Origin: Deltaproteobacteria bacterium
Lineage (GTDB): Bacteria; Myxococcota_A; Polyangia; Polyangiales; Ga0077539
Direction: 5' to 3'
Assembly: GCA_016218725.1 (NCBI GenBank)
Contig: JACRDB010000066.1
Coordinates: 62,001-126,000, forward strand
DNA length: 64,000 nucleotides
The notes beneath the pieces were generated by a model that worked only from the letters and a program-made list of their open reading frames with translations, did no database searches and was not told where the DNA came from. Shown here piece by piece: positions 26,260 to 34,063 of this stretch. Position 1 is the first letter of the stretch. Every line of letters starts with the position of its first letter. The translations under genes were made by a program, and so were the position numbers.

Positions 26260-27974
26260 GGTCCGCGGGGGCGCCCTGGCCGCGGGGAGCGCCCCGCGGG
26301 CGGTGGGGTGTGCTGGGTTGTGGACGGACCGTGTAGCTCCTGGGTGATGGTGAAGTCCACCCTGCGGTTCAGGGCGAAGGCCTCCGGGGAGTCCTCCGCG
26401 GAGACCGGCCGGAGCTGGCCGTAGCCCTGGAACTCCAGGCGCTCCCGGGAGACCCCGCGCCGGACCAGGTACTCCACCACGCTGCGGGCTCGCCGGAAGG
26501 ACAGGTCCAGGTTGTACTCCGGGCTCCCCTGGGCGTCGGTGTGGCCCTCGACGCGGAGCCGCTGGATGTCCGGGTTGCGCTGGAGCGCGTCGGCCACGGC
26601 GTCCAGGATGGGGAAGGACACGTTGGAGAGCGTGTCGCTGTCGTAGTCAAAGAACACCCGCTGGTTCACCAGGAGCCGGGAGCCCGAGCGGGTTACCGTG
26701 GCCGGGTCCGGGCCGGGCTCCGGGCAGCCGTCGTCGTCCTGGAAATCGTCGCGGTCTTCGGGCTCGTTGGCGCAGAGGTCCAGCACGTCGGGGATGCCAT
26801 CCCGGTCGTTGTCAGGCTCCGGGCAGCCGTCGGTGTCCTGGAAGCCGTCGTGGTCCTCGGGGTCCACGGGGCAGCGGTCGGGCTCGTCCAGGACGCCGTC
26901 GCCGTCGTTGTCGGGGTCCGGGCAGCCGTCGTCGTCGAGGGTGCCGTCACGATCCTCGGGGTCGTTCTCGCAGCGGTCCTGCTCGTCGGGGATACGGTCC
27001 CGGTCGTTGTCCGGATCCCTACAAAAGTCCCCGTCCTCGAAGCCGTCGTAGTCCTCGGGGCCGTGGGGGCAACGGTCCGGGCTGACGGTCACCCGGAGGC
27101 CCGCGAAGATCCTCGCGTCCGGCGTGCCGTAGCCCTCCGAGAGCCCCCGGCCCACGCCGAGGTGCAGGGCCAGGGCCTCCGAAGGGGTCCAGCGCACGGC
27201 CCCGGTGGCCTCCACCGGCGCCTGGAGGTCTTGGCCCGGGCCCGCGTCCACGGTGATCCAACCCTGGAGCTCCGCCAGCAGGCTCCACCGCGGCGTGAGC
27301 GCAACACGCGCGCCCGCCGCGAGCTGGAGCTCGTCGTTGACCTCGAAGGCCCCGACGGCGTTGCGCGTCCGGAGCCTGAGGCCAAGCTGGGTGGCCACGG
27401 TGACCCGGCCAATGGTCCGGGCGAGGAGCACCGAGGGCGTCACCGCGACGCTGGAACCTCCCGCGAAGCGATCGCTTCCGCCCGAGGGGAAGGCCACCAC
27501 CAGCCTCACGGCGAGGCCCGTCGCGCCCCGGAGGAGCGGCACCTTCACCTGGGCCCGCAGGTCCCCGAAGGAGAACCCCTGGGCGGGCGCACCCGGGACG
27601 CCCCCCTGGACGCTCGCGGCCTCCTGGAGGACCACCGGGGCGCTCAGCCCGAGCTCCAGGTACCCGAAGAGCCCGAGGGACCCGGAGAGCTCCCCAGTGA
27701 GCGCGTTCCGCACGATCGGGGCGCCGTCGACCCCCTGGAGCACCGTCGGGACAAAAGACGTCCAGAGCCCCAGGGTGACGCTCCGGTGCGATGAAATGGA
27801 GGGCAGGTCCACGGCCACCAGCGCCCTGGGCGAGGCCGAGGGTTGCTGGAGCTGGAGGTCGAAGGCCGCCGGGCGCGCGGTCTGGGCCCAGGCACCCCGA
27901 GGACCCGCAGCGAGCGCCAGGACCAGCGAGAAAAGAGCCCTTCGCCCAGGGGAATCGCCTGCCATCGGGACCAT
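26256..27974 (-). CDS. OmpA-family outer-membrane protein with thrombospondin-3-type repeats
   Basis: The protein has 572 residues from ATG 27974, or 569 from ATG 27965, with a signal peptide ending GAWAQ. About 270 residues of beta-strand pattern follow (LGLRLRTRNAVGAFEVNDELQ, LAELQGWITVD), likely an outer-membrane barrel. Then come four acidic TSP3-like repeats (DNDRDRIPDEQD, DNDGDGVLDEPD, DNDRDGIPDVLD and neighbours) with the CP/CE cysteines typical of such repeats. The OmpA peptidoglycan-binding domain follows (FFDYDSDTLS, VEGHTDAQGSPEYNLDLSFRRARSV, NRRVDF) with the conserved Asp and Arg residues. It anchors the outer membrane to the wall. It leads a four-gene overlapping operon. The longer upstream frame is ignored because it overlaps a divergent gene. 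Confidence 0.85.
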   Translation of the reverse strand: MVPMAGDSPGRRALFSLVLALAAGPRGAWAQTARPAAFDLQLQQPSASPRALVAVDLPSISSHRSVTLGLWTSFVPTVLQGVDGAPIVRNALTGELSGSLGLFGYLELGLSAPVVLQEAASVQGGVPGAPAQGFSFGDLRAQVKVPLLRGATGLAVRLVVAFPSGGSDRFAGGSSVAVTPSVLLARTIGRVTVATQLGLRLRTRNAVGAFEVNDELQLAAGARVALTPRWSLLAELQGWITVDAGPGQDLQAPVEATGAVRWTPSEALALHLGVGRGLSEGYGTPDARIFAGLRVTVSPDRCPHGPEDYDGFEDGDFCRDPDNDRDRIPDEQDRCENDPEDRDGTLDDDGCPDPDNDGDGVLDEPDRCPVDPEDHDGFQDTDGCPEPDNDRDGIPDVLDLCANEPEDRDDFQDDDGCPEPGPDPATVTRSGSRLLVNQRVFFDYDSDTLSNVSFPILDAVADALQRNPDIQRLRVEGHTDAQGSPEYNLDLSFRRARSVVEYLVRRGVSRERLEFQGYGQLRPVSAEDSPEAFALNRRVDFTITQELHGPSTTQHTPPPAGRSPRPGRPRGP

Positions 27975-28009
27975 TCTACGCTGGGGAGCCATGCGCGCCG
28001 GAGCTTTGG

Positions 28010-28015
28010 TATACT
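28010..28015 (+). promoter_or_regulatory. Extended -10 element ahead of the DUF72 gene
   Basis: TG-G-TATACT (TG at 28007-28008, TATACT 28010-28015) matches an extended -10. The ATG at 28026 lies ten bases after it, so a transcript starting seven or so bases downstream would be nearly leaderless. No good -35 is visible. Confidence 0.4.
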
Positions 28016-28025
28016 CCCGCGGGCG

Positions 28026-28682
28026 ATGTTGCATGTTGGTTGCGCGGGTTTCCCGGTCCCTGCGACCCGGTACCTCAAGGAATTCCTGCTGGAAGAGGTG
28101 GCCGATACGCTCCTCGGCGTACCGGGGCCCGCGCTCCTGCGGCGCTGGCGCCGCGAGGCCCCCACGGGCTTCGTCTTCACCGCCGTGGCGCCGCGAGAAA
28201 TCGGCCCGGAGAATTTCAAGCCTTCGGCCGCTGCGGAGGGCGCCTGGGACGCCTTCCTGCCCGTGGTGCGCGAGCTCGACGCCCGCGCCGTCGTGGTGAC
28301 CTCCAGCGCGGACACGGCCTGGAGCAAGAGCCTGCGCCAGGCCTCGAGGCAGTGGTTCGAGAAGCTCCCTCTGGACCGCCTCCCGCCCCTGGTCTGGGAC
28401 CCGTCCCCGCTCTGGGCCCTCAAGGACTGCGAGGCCGCCGTGAAGGACCTCCCCGTGGTGGTCGCGAGGGACCCCCTCAAGCACCCCCCGACGGGGCGCT
28501 GCGCCCGCGCGTACTACCGCCTCCCGGGCCCCGCGGGGCACAAGTCCCGCTACGAAGACCCCGCGCTCGAACAGGTCGCGCAGAACGTGCGCGCCAGTCA
28601 GGCCCAGGAGCTCTTCGTGGTGTTCACCAACGTGGACATGTACGCCGACGCCAGGCGCCTCCGGAAGCTCCTTGAGACCTGA
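28026..28682 (+). CDS. DUF72-family protein
   Basis: The 218-residue soluble protein has the DUF72 start LHVGCAGFPVPATRYLKEF, a W-rich mid-section (SRQWFEKLPLDRLPPLVWDPSPLW) and the conserved end YYRLPGPAGHKSRYEDPALEQVAQ...VVFTNVDMYADARRL. DUF72 proteins have a TIM-barrel-like fold of unknown biochemical role and are widespread. The start at 28026 is preferred because the family N-terminus begins there, although the frame is open to 27843. It diverges from the OmpA operon with a 51-base gap holding an extended -10. Confidence 0.8.
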   Translation: MLHVGCAGFPVPATRYLKEFLLEEVADTLLGVPGPALLRRWRREAPTGFVFTAVAPREIGPENFKPSAAAEGAWDAFLPVVRELDARAVVVTSSADTAWSKSLRQASRQWFEKLPLDRLPPLVWDPSPLWALKDCEAAVKDLPVVVARDPLKHPPTGRCARAYYRLPGPAGHKSRYEDPALEQVAQNVRASQAQELFVVFTNVDMYADARRLRKLLET

Positions 28683-28721
28683 CGGGAAGGGTCCGCGGGC
28701 GCCGCGGCGTTCGGTTCATCG

Positions 28722-29900
28722 ATGACCACGTCGGAGGCGCTCGCGGTGGGGCTCTCGCTGCCGGGGCTGGCGTACGGGCTCTGGGCCCTCTACGCGATGG
28801 TGCGAACCAACGCCGCGGTGCCCCACCTCGGGGAGCCGGTGCCCTCGGACGCGCGCCACGCAAGGGTCTCGCTCATCATCGCCGCCAGGGACGAGGAGCC
28901 GGACCTGGAGCCCGCGCTGCGCCAGAGGCTCCGGGACCCGGACCCGGACCTGGAGTTCGTGCTCGTCAATGACCGCTCCAGGGACCGCACCGGGGCCATC
29001 ATGGACGCCCTCGCGGGCGAGGACCCGAGGGTGAAGGTCGTGCACCTGACGGAGCTGCCGGAGGGCTGGCTCGGGAAGGTCCATGCGATGCAGCGCGGCC
29101 TGGAGGTGTCCACCGGGGCGTGGCTGCTCTTCACCGACGCGGACATTCACTTCCGCGTGGGCACCGTGCGCCTCGCCCTGGAGGCCGCCCTGCGCGAGGG
29201 CTGCGACCACGTCACGGTGCTCCCGGTGTTCGAGCGCACCTCCCCCGGCGTGGACCTGCTCTACGGCCCCTTCCTGCGTTGGCTCGTGGTCTTCGGGCGG
29301 CTGTGGAAGGTGCGGGACCCGTCCTCCCGAGCGGCCGTGGGCGGCGGGCTCTTCAATTTCGTGTCCAGGGCCGCGCTGGAGCGCACCCAAGGGCTCCCCT
29401 GGCTGCGCCTGGAGGTTGGCGACGACGTGGCCCTCGGACAGATGCTCAAGCGCGCCGGGGGGAGGCCCGGGGTCTTCAAGGCCACGGGGCTCGTGAGCCT
29501 GCAGATGTACCCCTCCATGCGGGTCATGGGGCGGGCCATGGAGAAGGCCGCCCTGCCGATCCTCGGGCGCTTCCATTTGAGCGTGCTCTTCGCTACGGGC
29601 TTCACCCTGCTCCTCGTTGAGGTCGTGCCCTTCGTGCTGTGCGCCGTGGCGCCCGCGGGGCTCGCCAGGGCGCTCGGGGGCGTCGCCTCGGCGCTCCTTC
29701 TTACCGCGGCCGCGGCCGAGGCCCGGTGGTGCCAGCGGCCCTGGCTGGCCACGCTGGCGGTGCCTTTGGGCACGGCCATCATGGTGGCCATGACCCTCGC
29801 CGCGGGCGTCAAGACCTGGCTCCGCGGAGAGATCACCTGGCGAGACACACGCTACAGCCTCAAGGCGCTGCGCGAGGGCCAGCGTCTGGAGTTCCTCTGA
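28722..29900 (+). CDS. GT2 glycosyltransferase, HpnB/CrtQ-like
   Basis: The 392-residue protein has an N-terminal membrane helix (LSLPGLAYGLWALYAMV), the GT2 catalytic domain (VSLIIAARDEEPDLEPAL, VNDRSRDRTGAIM, the GWLGKVHAMQRG substrate motif, FTDADIHF, and VGDDVALGQMLKRAGG as the ED-like site) and three C-terminal helices ending EITWRDTRYSLKALREGQ. The W-x-GK-x-HA plus TDAD combination is typical of hopanoid- and carotenoid-associated glycosyltransferases. The acceptor is therefore probably a membrane lipid, but no squalene or carotenoid genes lie nearby. The 3' end overlaps rluD by 41 bases on the opposite strand. Confidence 0.8.
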   Translation: MTTSEALAVGLSLPGLAYGLWALYAMVRTNAAVPHLGEPVPSDARHARVSLIIAARDEEPDLEPALRQRLRDPDPDLEFVLVNDRSRDRTGAIMDALAGEDPRVKVVHLTELPEGWLGKVHAMQRGLEVSTGAWLLFTDADIHFRVGTVRLALEAALREGCDHVTVLPVFERTSPGVDLLYGPFLRWLVVFGRLWKVRDPSSRAAVGGGLFNFVSRAALERTQGLPWLRLEVGDDVALGQMLKRAGGRPGVFKATGLVSLQMYPSMRVMGRAMEKAALPILGRFHLSVLFATGFTLLLVEVVPFVLCAVAPAGLARALGGVASALLLTAAAAEARWCQRPWLATLAVPLGTAIMVAMTLAAGVKTWLRGEITWRDTRYSLKALREGQRLEFL

Positions 29901-30840
29901 GCGCCGCCACCAGGCGCGTGAGGTCCTCGGGCCAGGGCGCCGTGAAGCGCAGGCGCTCTCCGGTCACCGGGTGCTCGAAGCCCAGCACCTCGGCGTGGAG
30001 GGCCTGACGCCCGAGGGCCTCGGCCGCCGCGCGCACCCTCGGGTCCCGGGGCCTGCGGCCATAGAGCGCGTCCCCCAGGAGGGGGAAGCCCCCCTCCGAC
30101 AGGTGGACCCTCACCTGGTGGGTGCGGCCCGTCTCCAGCACGCAGCGCACGCGGGCGGCGAGGCCCTCCGCGAGGCGCTCCTCCACGGTGACGTGGGTGA
30201 CGGCCCTGCGCCCCGCGGGCACCCTCGTCGTGAAGCGCAGGCGGTCCGTGGGGTGCCTGCCGTGGAGCGTGGCCAGGATCCAGGGGGAGCCCGGCACGCC
30301 CTCGGTGACGCCCACGTAGCTCCGCTCGGTGCTGTGGGCCTTGAACTGCGCCTGGAGGCTCACCCGGGCCTCGGTGCTGCGCGCCACCACCAGGAGCCCG
30401 GAGGTGTCCTTGTCGAGCCGGTGGACGATCCCGGGGCGCCGGGAGTCCTCGTCGATCACCGTGAAATGGTGGAGCACGGCGTTCACCAGCGTGCCGGTGG
30501 CGTTGCCCCTCGCGGGGTGCACCACCACCCCGGCGGCCTTGTCCACCACCAGGAGGTGCGGGTCCTCGTAGACCACCCTCAAGGGAAGATCCTCCGGGAG
30601 CGCCGCCGAGGGCTCCGGGGCGGGGACCTTCACGAGGATGCGGTCTCCAGGCCGCACCCTGTAACTCGCGCGCAGGGCGCGATCGGCGAGGAGGACCCTG
30701 CCCTCGTCGCACCAGCGGCTGACGGCGCTGCGGGTGGCCTCGGGGAGCCCGAGGCGAGCGGCCAGGACGCGGTCCAGGCGCTCTCCGCGGTCCTCTGGAG
30801 GGACGTCCAGGACGCGGGGGGCAGCCTCCGGGGCTACCAC
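29860..30840 (-). CDS. rluD: 23S rRNA pseudouridine synthase, RluD-like
   Basis: The 326-residue protein has an N-terminal S4 RNA-binding domain (ERLDRVLAARLGLPEATRSAV...GRVLLADRALRASYRV) and a full RluA-type catalytic domain: HRLDKDTSGLLVVA with the catalytic Asp, ETGRTHQVRVHLSEGG and LGDALYG. RluD isomerises three uridines in helix 69 of 23S rRNA; assignment to RluD rather than RluC is by the S4 plus HRLDKDTSG pattern and is probable. The GTG start overlaps the stop of a small upstream gene by seven bases, so the two are coupled. Its 3' end overlaps the convergent glycosyltransferase gene by 41 bases. Confidence 0.85.
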   Translation of the reverse strand: MVAPEAAPRVLDVPPEDRGERLDRVLAARLGLPEATRSAVSRWCDEGRVLLADRALRASYRVRPGDRILVKVPAPEPSAALPEDLPLRVVYEDPHLLVVDKAAGVVVHPARGNATGTLVNAVLHHFTVIDEDSRRPGIVHRLDKDTSGLLVVARSTEARVSLQAQFKAHSTERSYVGVTEGVPGSPWILATLHGRHPTDRLRFTTRVPAGRRAVTHVTVEERLAEGLAARVRCVLETGRTHQVRVHLSEGGFPLLGDALYGRRPRDPRVRAAAEALGRQALHAEVLGFEHPVTGERLRFTAPWPEDLTRLVAALRGTPDAGPRAAP

Positions 30841-31097
30841 ACCTTGGATTTCACGTGCCGCTTGGACTTCACGAGAATGTCCACGATGGCCCGGCCGTAG
30901 AAATTCTTGTTGTAGAGCTCCGGCGAGACCCTGGACTTGTAGAGGGCCCGACCCTCTTCGATCTCGTCCTGGAGGAGCTCAAAGAGCGTGTCGCCCTGGA
31001 TGCCCTGGGTGATCTTCTCCTCGTTGTACAGGGAGAGGTCACTGGCGATGGCGCGGGCCAGGCGCCGCGCGGCCTCCTCGGTCTCGATCAGCGGCAT
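30834..31097 (-). CDS. Small conserved-looking protein upstream of rluD
   Basis: The 87-residue protein starts at ATG 31097 (PLIETEEAARRLARAIASDLS) and is basic, helical and rich in charged residues (NEEKITQGIQGDTLFELLQDEIEEGRALY in two helices), ending KSKRHVKSKVW. There is no membrane segment. The frame is open to 32363, but the extension is antisense to the lipoprotein gene and low-complexity, so it was dropped. The overlap with rluD suggests a shared job, perhaps in ribosome or RNA binding. It loosely recalls DUF507-type proteins, but I cannot assign it. Confidence 0.6.
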   Translation of the reverse strand: MPLIETEEAARRLARAIASDLSLYNEEKITQGIQGDTLFELLQDEIEEGRALYKSRVSPELYNKNFYGRAIVDILVKSKRHVKSKVW

Positions 31098-31181
31098 GGG
31101 AAGGAGGTTACACCTCGGCGCCTTGAGGTCGCAAGCGCCTCGTGCGGACGTGGTAAGGTCCCACCCTTGGAGGCCTTGTAG
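31098..31181. other. Divergent gap between the small rluD-operon gene and a lipoprotein gene
   Basis: This 84-base region should hold promoters for both directions. TAAGGT at 31154-31159 is a weak -10 candidate for the rightward lipoprotein. No -35 at proper spacing is seen. Confidence 0.25.
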
Positions 31182-32327
31182 ATGCGAGCCCGGTTCCTCA
31201 CGTTCCTTGCACTGGTAGCCTGCTCGAACACCAACACCATGACCACCTCGGACGCCAGCGCGGCGCCGAGCATGGCGGCCAACGAGGACTACGCCCTCTG
31301 CCGCGGCGCGCCGGCGCCCGCCATGTGCGCCTCGGGCAGCCGCGTGGCCAGTTGCGGGGTGTGCATCCAGCGCCCCAACACGCGCTACCCGCTGGCGCGC
31401 ACGCGCTGCGATGACACCATCCGGCGGGAGTACTGCGTCGAGGCCATGGGGACGGCCCCGAACCTCGGGTGCTTCGCCCCGGGGGCGGTGACCCCCGGGG
31501 AGAGCCGCCGGGTGACCATGTACGGGACCTTCAAGGTCTTTGGCAACGGGGGCGACTCGCACCACGTCCGGATCACGGTCTACCGCCCGATGGCCGACGG
31601 CTCCCCCGGGGAGATGCTCGGCAGCACGGTGAGCGACATCGAGGCGCCGGGCAACGCCACGGAGGACGTCTACAGCCCCTCCCGCGACCGGGTGATCCAG
31701 ACCCGGAGGCTCGGGGCCTACCAGCTCCCGAACATCCCCACGGAGACGGAGCTCCTGGTGGTCACCGAGGGCGACCCTGCGGACATGACCGCCTCGGCGC
31801 TCTTCAGCCACCGGATCTACGATTACAACATCATGCTGCGCAACGCCGAGGTGGACATGCCCGCGGCGCCGATGGGCGTCCCGGGCCCGGCGGTGCGCTT
31901 CGACCCGAGGGTCCTCTCCAACTCCGACTGGCAGGCGATCCCGTCTGCGGCCACGCTGGTCACGGGCATCCCCCAGGGCCACGGGGTCCTGGCCGGCGAG
32001 GTGCACGACTGCGACAACGTGCGCCTGGCCAACGCCATGGTCTCCAGCGAGCCCCGGCAGCTCTGGAGCGGCGGCACGGTGTACTTCTCGGAGAATGACA
32101 CCAACCCCCTGCCGGACATGTCCCGGAACGGCCGCGGGACCTCGCTCCTGGGGACCTACGCGCTCCTGGACATGGGCCCGGGCCCGACCACCGTGGCGGC
32201 GGTGGGCGTGGACACCACCGGGCGCCTCCAGCACCTCGGGAGCTACCGGGCCAGGATCTACCCGGACAGCGTCACGGTGGTCACCTTCCGGGGCCTGCGC
32301 CCCTGGCAGGCGGGGCCCCGGCCTTGA
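31182..32327 (+). CDS. Outer-membrane lipoprotein, unknown function
   Basis: The 381-residue protein has a short signal peptide with lipobox LVAC-S (Cys14) and residue +2 Ser, predicting outer-membrane sorting. Six cysteines cluster in the first third (LCRGAPAPAMCASG, ASCGVCIQRP, TRCDDTIRREYC). The rest is beta-rich (VTMYGTFKVFGNGGDSHHVRITVYRP; MLGSTVSDIEAPG; VLAGEVHDCDNVRLANAMV), which resembles carboxypeptidase-regulatory-like beta sandwiches. No catalytic motif is seen. It starts a run of three rightward secreted or anchored proteins (31.2-34.1 kb). Confidence 0.6.
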   Translation: MRARFLTFLALVACSNTNTMTTSDASAAPSMAANEDYALCRGAPAPAMCASGSRVASCGVCIQRPNTRYPLARTRCDDTIRREYCVEAMGTAPNLGCFAPGAVTPGESRRVTMYGTFKVFGNGGDSHHVRITVYRPMADGSPGEMLGSTVSDIEAPGNATEDVYSPSRDRVIQTRRLGAYQLPNIPTETELLVVTEGDPADMTASALFSHRIYDYNIMLRNAEVDMPAAPMGVPGPAVRFDPRVLSNSDWQAIPSAATLVTGIPQGHGVLAGEVHDCDNVRLANAMVSSEPRQLWSGGTVYFSENDTNPLPDMSRNGRGTSLLGTYALLDMGPGPTTVAAVGVDTTGRLQHLGSYRARIYPDSVTVVTFRGLRPWQAGPRP

Positions 32328-32413
32328 GCGCTCCAACGATCGCACCCTCCCGGGTGTTCTCAATGTGGTTCAGCGGAGGCCCGAGCGGTGGTACACCCCT
32401 CGACGGCATCCAC

Positions 32414-32418
32414 GGAGG
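32414..32418 (+). promoter_or_regulatory. Ribosome binding site deciding the start at 32427
   Basis: GGAGG is followed by eight bases and then GTG 32427. The upstream GTG 32388 has no comparable site, so the downstream start is preferred. Confidence 0.55.
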
Positions 32419-32426
32419 CATCGGCG

Positions 32427-33005
32427 GTGACTGACAAACCCCCTCCCCCATCGAGCAACTCCAAATACGGCATCATTGGCGCGGCGCTACTCCTGGGCGG
32501 ACTCCTGGCCATCTACATGTCCACCAGGGGCTCTCCCCCGGAGACCCCTCAGACCGCGGTGGACGCCGGGCGCCCCGCGCCCCCTCCCCCACCACCAACG
32601 CCCACCATCGGCGAGCAGATCGAGCTGCCGCCCCCAGAGGTGGATGCAGGACCTCCACCAGACGTACCTCGACATACAGTGCGCACGGTGTACCGCTATG
32701 TAGGTGGGTGTACGGGGACCATTGACAACGGCGCCGCCCAGAGCGTGGCCCAGGCGAACTTCGGTGGCTTGAGGGCGTGCTACGAGGCGGCCCTGCGCTC
32801 GAACAACGCGCTCCGGGGGAACCTCACGGCGCGGCTGATCATCAACACGTCGGGCCGTGTGGACGACGTGGCGGTGTCCACCGGGATGAACAACCCGGCG
32901 ATGATCCAGTGCATGAAGTCCCGGCTCCGGGCGATTTCCTTCCCGGCGGCCCGAGGGGGCTGCGTGGAGTTCCACGCTCGGTACACCTTCGCGCCCAGGG
33001 AGTAG
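32427..33005 (+). CDS. Single-pass protein with AgmX/PglI-type C-terminal domain
   Basis: The 192-residue protein has a short cytoplasmic N-terminus, one membrane helix (YGIIGAALLLGGLLAIYM), a Pro-rich periplasmic linker and a C-terminal domain of about 95 residues with three conserved-looking cysteines: GGLRACYEAALRSN, MIQCMKSRLRAISFP and GGCVEFHARYTF. The central LTARLIINTSGRVDDVAV strand is the typical TonB-like AgmX/PglI fold. It resembles the C-terminal end of the sigma-linked protein at 6.2-7.9 kb. Such proteins are associated with gliding and envelope complexes in myxobacteria. Role here unknown. Confidence 0.7.
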   Translation: MTDKPPPPSSNSKYGIIGAALLLGGLLAIYMSTRGSPPETPQTAVDAGRPAPPPPPPTPTIGEQIELPPPEVDAGPPPDVPRHTVRTVYRYVGGCTGTIDNGAAQSVAQANFGGLRACYEAALRSNNALRGNLTARLIINTSGRVDDVAVSTGMNNPAMIQCMKSRLRAISFPAARGGCVEFHARYTFAPRE

Positions 33006-33052
33006 GTCCGCGGCACCGGGCTTGCTTTCAGTCCCTCCAGCGAGGCCCGACG

Positions 33053-34063
33053 ATGAAACTGTGGCACGGGTTGACAGTGTGCGCGCTGCTGGCGGCTCCC
33101 TTCGCGCTGGAGGCGTGTGGGAGCTTCGCGAACTCTCCCAGCACCGACCGCCCGGGTGGGCCACCCGTGGACGCCGGAGCGCCCGCGGCCGTACGAACCT
33201 GCTTTCTCACTTCGGAGTGCCTCTCCAACGAGATCTGCCTGCACGAGACGGGGCCTGCCAACCGAGGCCGCTGCTGGGTTCCCGATGGGCGCTGCGGACC
33301 GGAGTACCCTGGCGGGCCGGTGACCGGGAGGTGTTACTCTGGTTCACGGTGCGACACTGGCACCGGGGGGTCCGAGGCGCTCTGCACCTTCCTCCCGGAG
33401 GTCCGTCAGGCCTTCCCGGAGGATGGCCGCAGGATCCAGCTTGACTCTCCCAATGAGCGCTCGGAGCTCCGGGCGACGGACGGGGTGAGCGTGCGCTGGG
33501 ACCCGACCACGGGGGCGGTGCCGGGCGGGGCCACGGTGATCGCGGTGATCATGGACGCCCTGCCTCAGCGCAACAGCGCCACCAACCGCCTCACCAACTG
33601 GCAGCACGTTCGGTGGATCTGGTCCTCGGCGGAGCCCGGGGCGGGCTCCCGGGAGGGCATGGTGCCCCTGCGAGCGGGCCGCACTGGCGTCACCCGGGAT
33701 GGGCGCCTCAATGACGCCCGGTATGGCCGGGACACGCTCGCCGACGGCACCTGGTGGTGGTTCGTCTTCGCGGTGGTGAACGGCGAGGTGGCGGCTTCCA
33801 GTGATGTGGTGCGGTTCCGGGTGGGGCTGGAGCGAGACCCGCAGGTGCCGTGTCGGGTGGACTCGGACTGCTCGGCCCTCTTCGAGCTGCCGGAGCTTGG
33901 GACGTGCATCTCCGAGCGCTGCGCCCGCCGCTGCGCCTCGGACCTGGACTGCGCCCAGCTCGGCACCCTGCGCTGCGACCGCATGCGCATCGTCCCGGAA
34001 GCGCGGCGCCACAATGGTTTCTGCTTCTTTGACCGCGGTGGCGACGGCGGCGTGAACCCCTAG
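33053..34063 (+). CDS. Cys-rich outer-membrane lipoprotein
   Basis: The 336-residue protein from ATG 33053 has lipobox LEAC-G, a short DAGAPAA linker and an N-terminal cysteine cluster (RTCFLTSECLSNEIC, RGRCWVPDGRCG, GRCYSGSRCDTG). A middle domain of about 190 residues looks like a fibronectin/beta sandwich (DGVSVRWDPTTGAVPGGATVIAVIMD; GTWWWFVFAVVNGEVAASSDVVRFRV). A second cluster near the end (PCRVDSDCS, CISERCARRCASDLDC) matches short EGF or dickkopf-like repeats seen in myxobacterial surface proteins. The longer frame from 32777 is not used because it runs through the previous gene. The stop interlocks with the convergent gene (four bases). Confidence 0.65.
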   Translation: MKLWHGLTVCALLAAPFALEACGSFANSPSTDRPGGPPVDAGAPAAVRTCFLTSECLSNEICLHETGPANRGRCWVPDGRCGPEYPGGPVTGRCYSGSRCDTGTGGSEALCTFLPEVRQAFPEDGRRIQLDSPNERSELRATDGVSVRWDPTTGAVPGGATVIAVIMDALPQRNSATNRLTNWQHVRWIWSSAEPGAGSREGMVPLRAGRTGVTRDGRLNDARYGRDTLADGTWWWFVFAVVNGEVAASSDVVRFRVGLERDPQVPCRVDSDCSALFELPELGTCISERCARRCASDLDCAQLGTLRCDRMRIVPEARRHNGFCFFDRGGDGGVNP

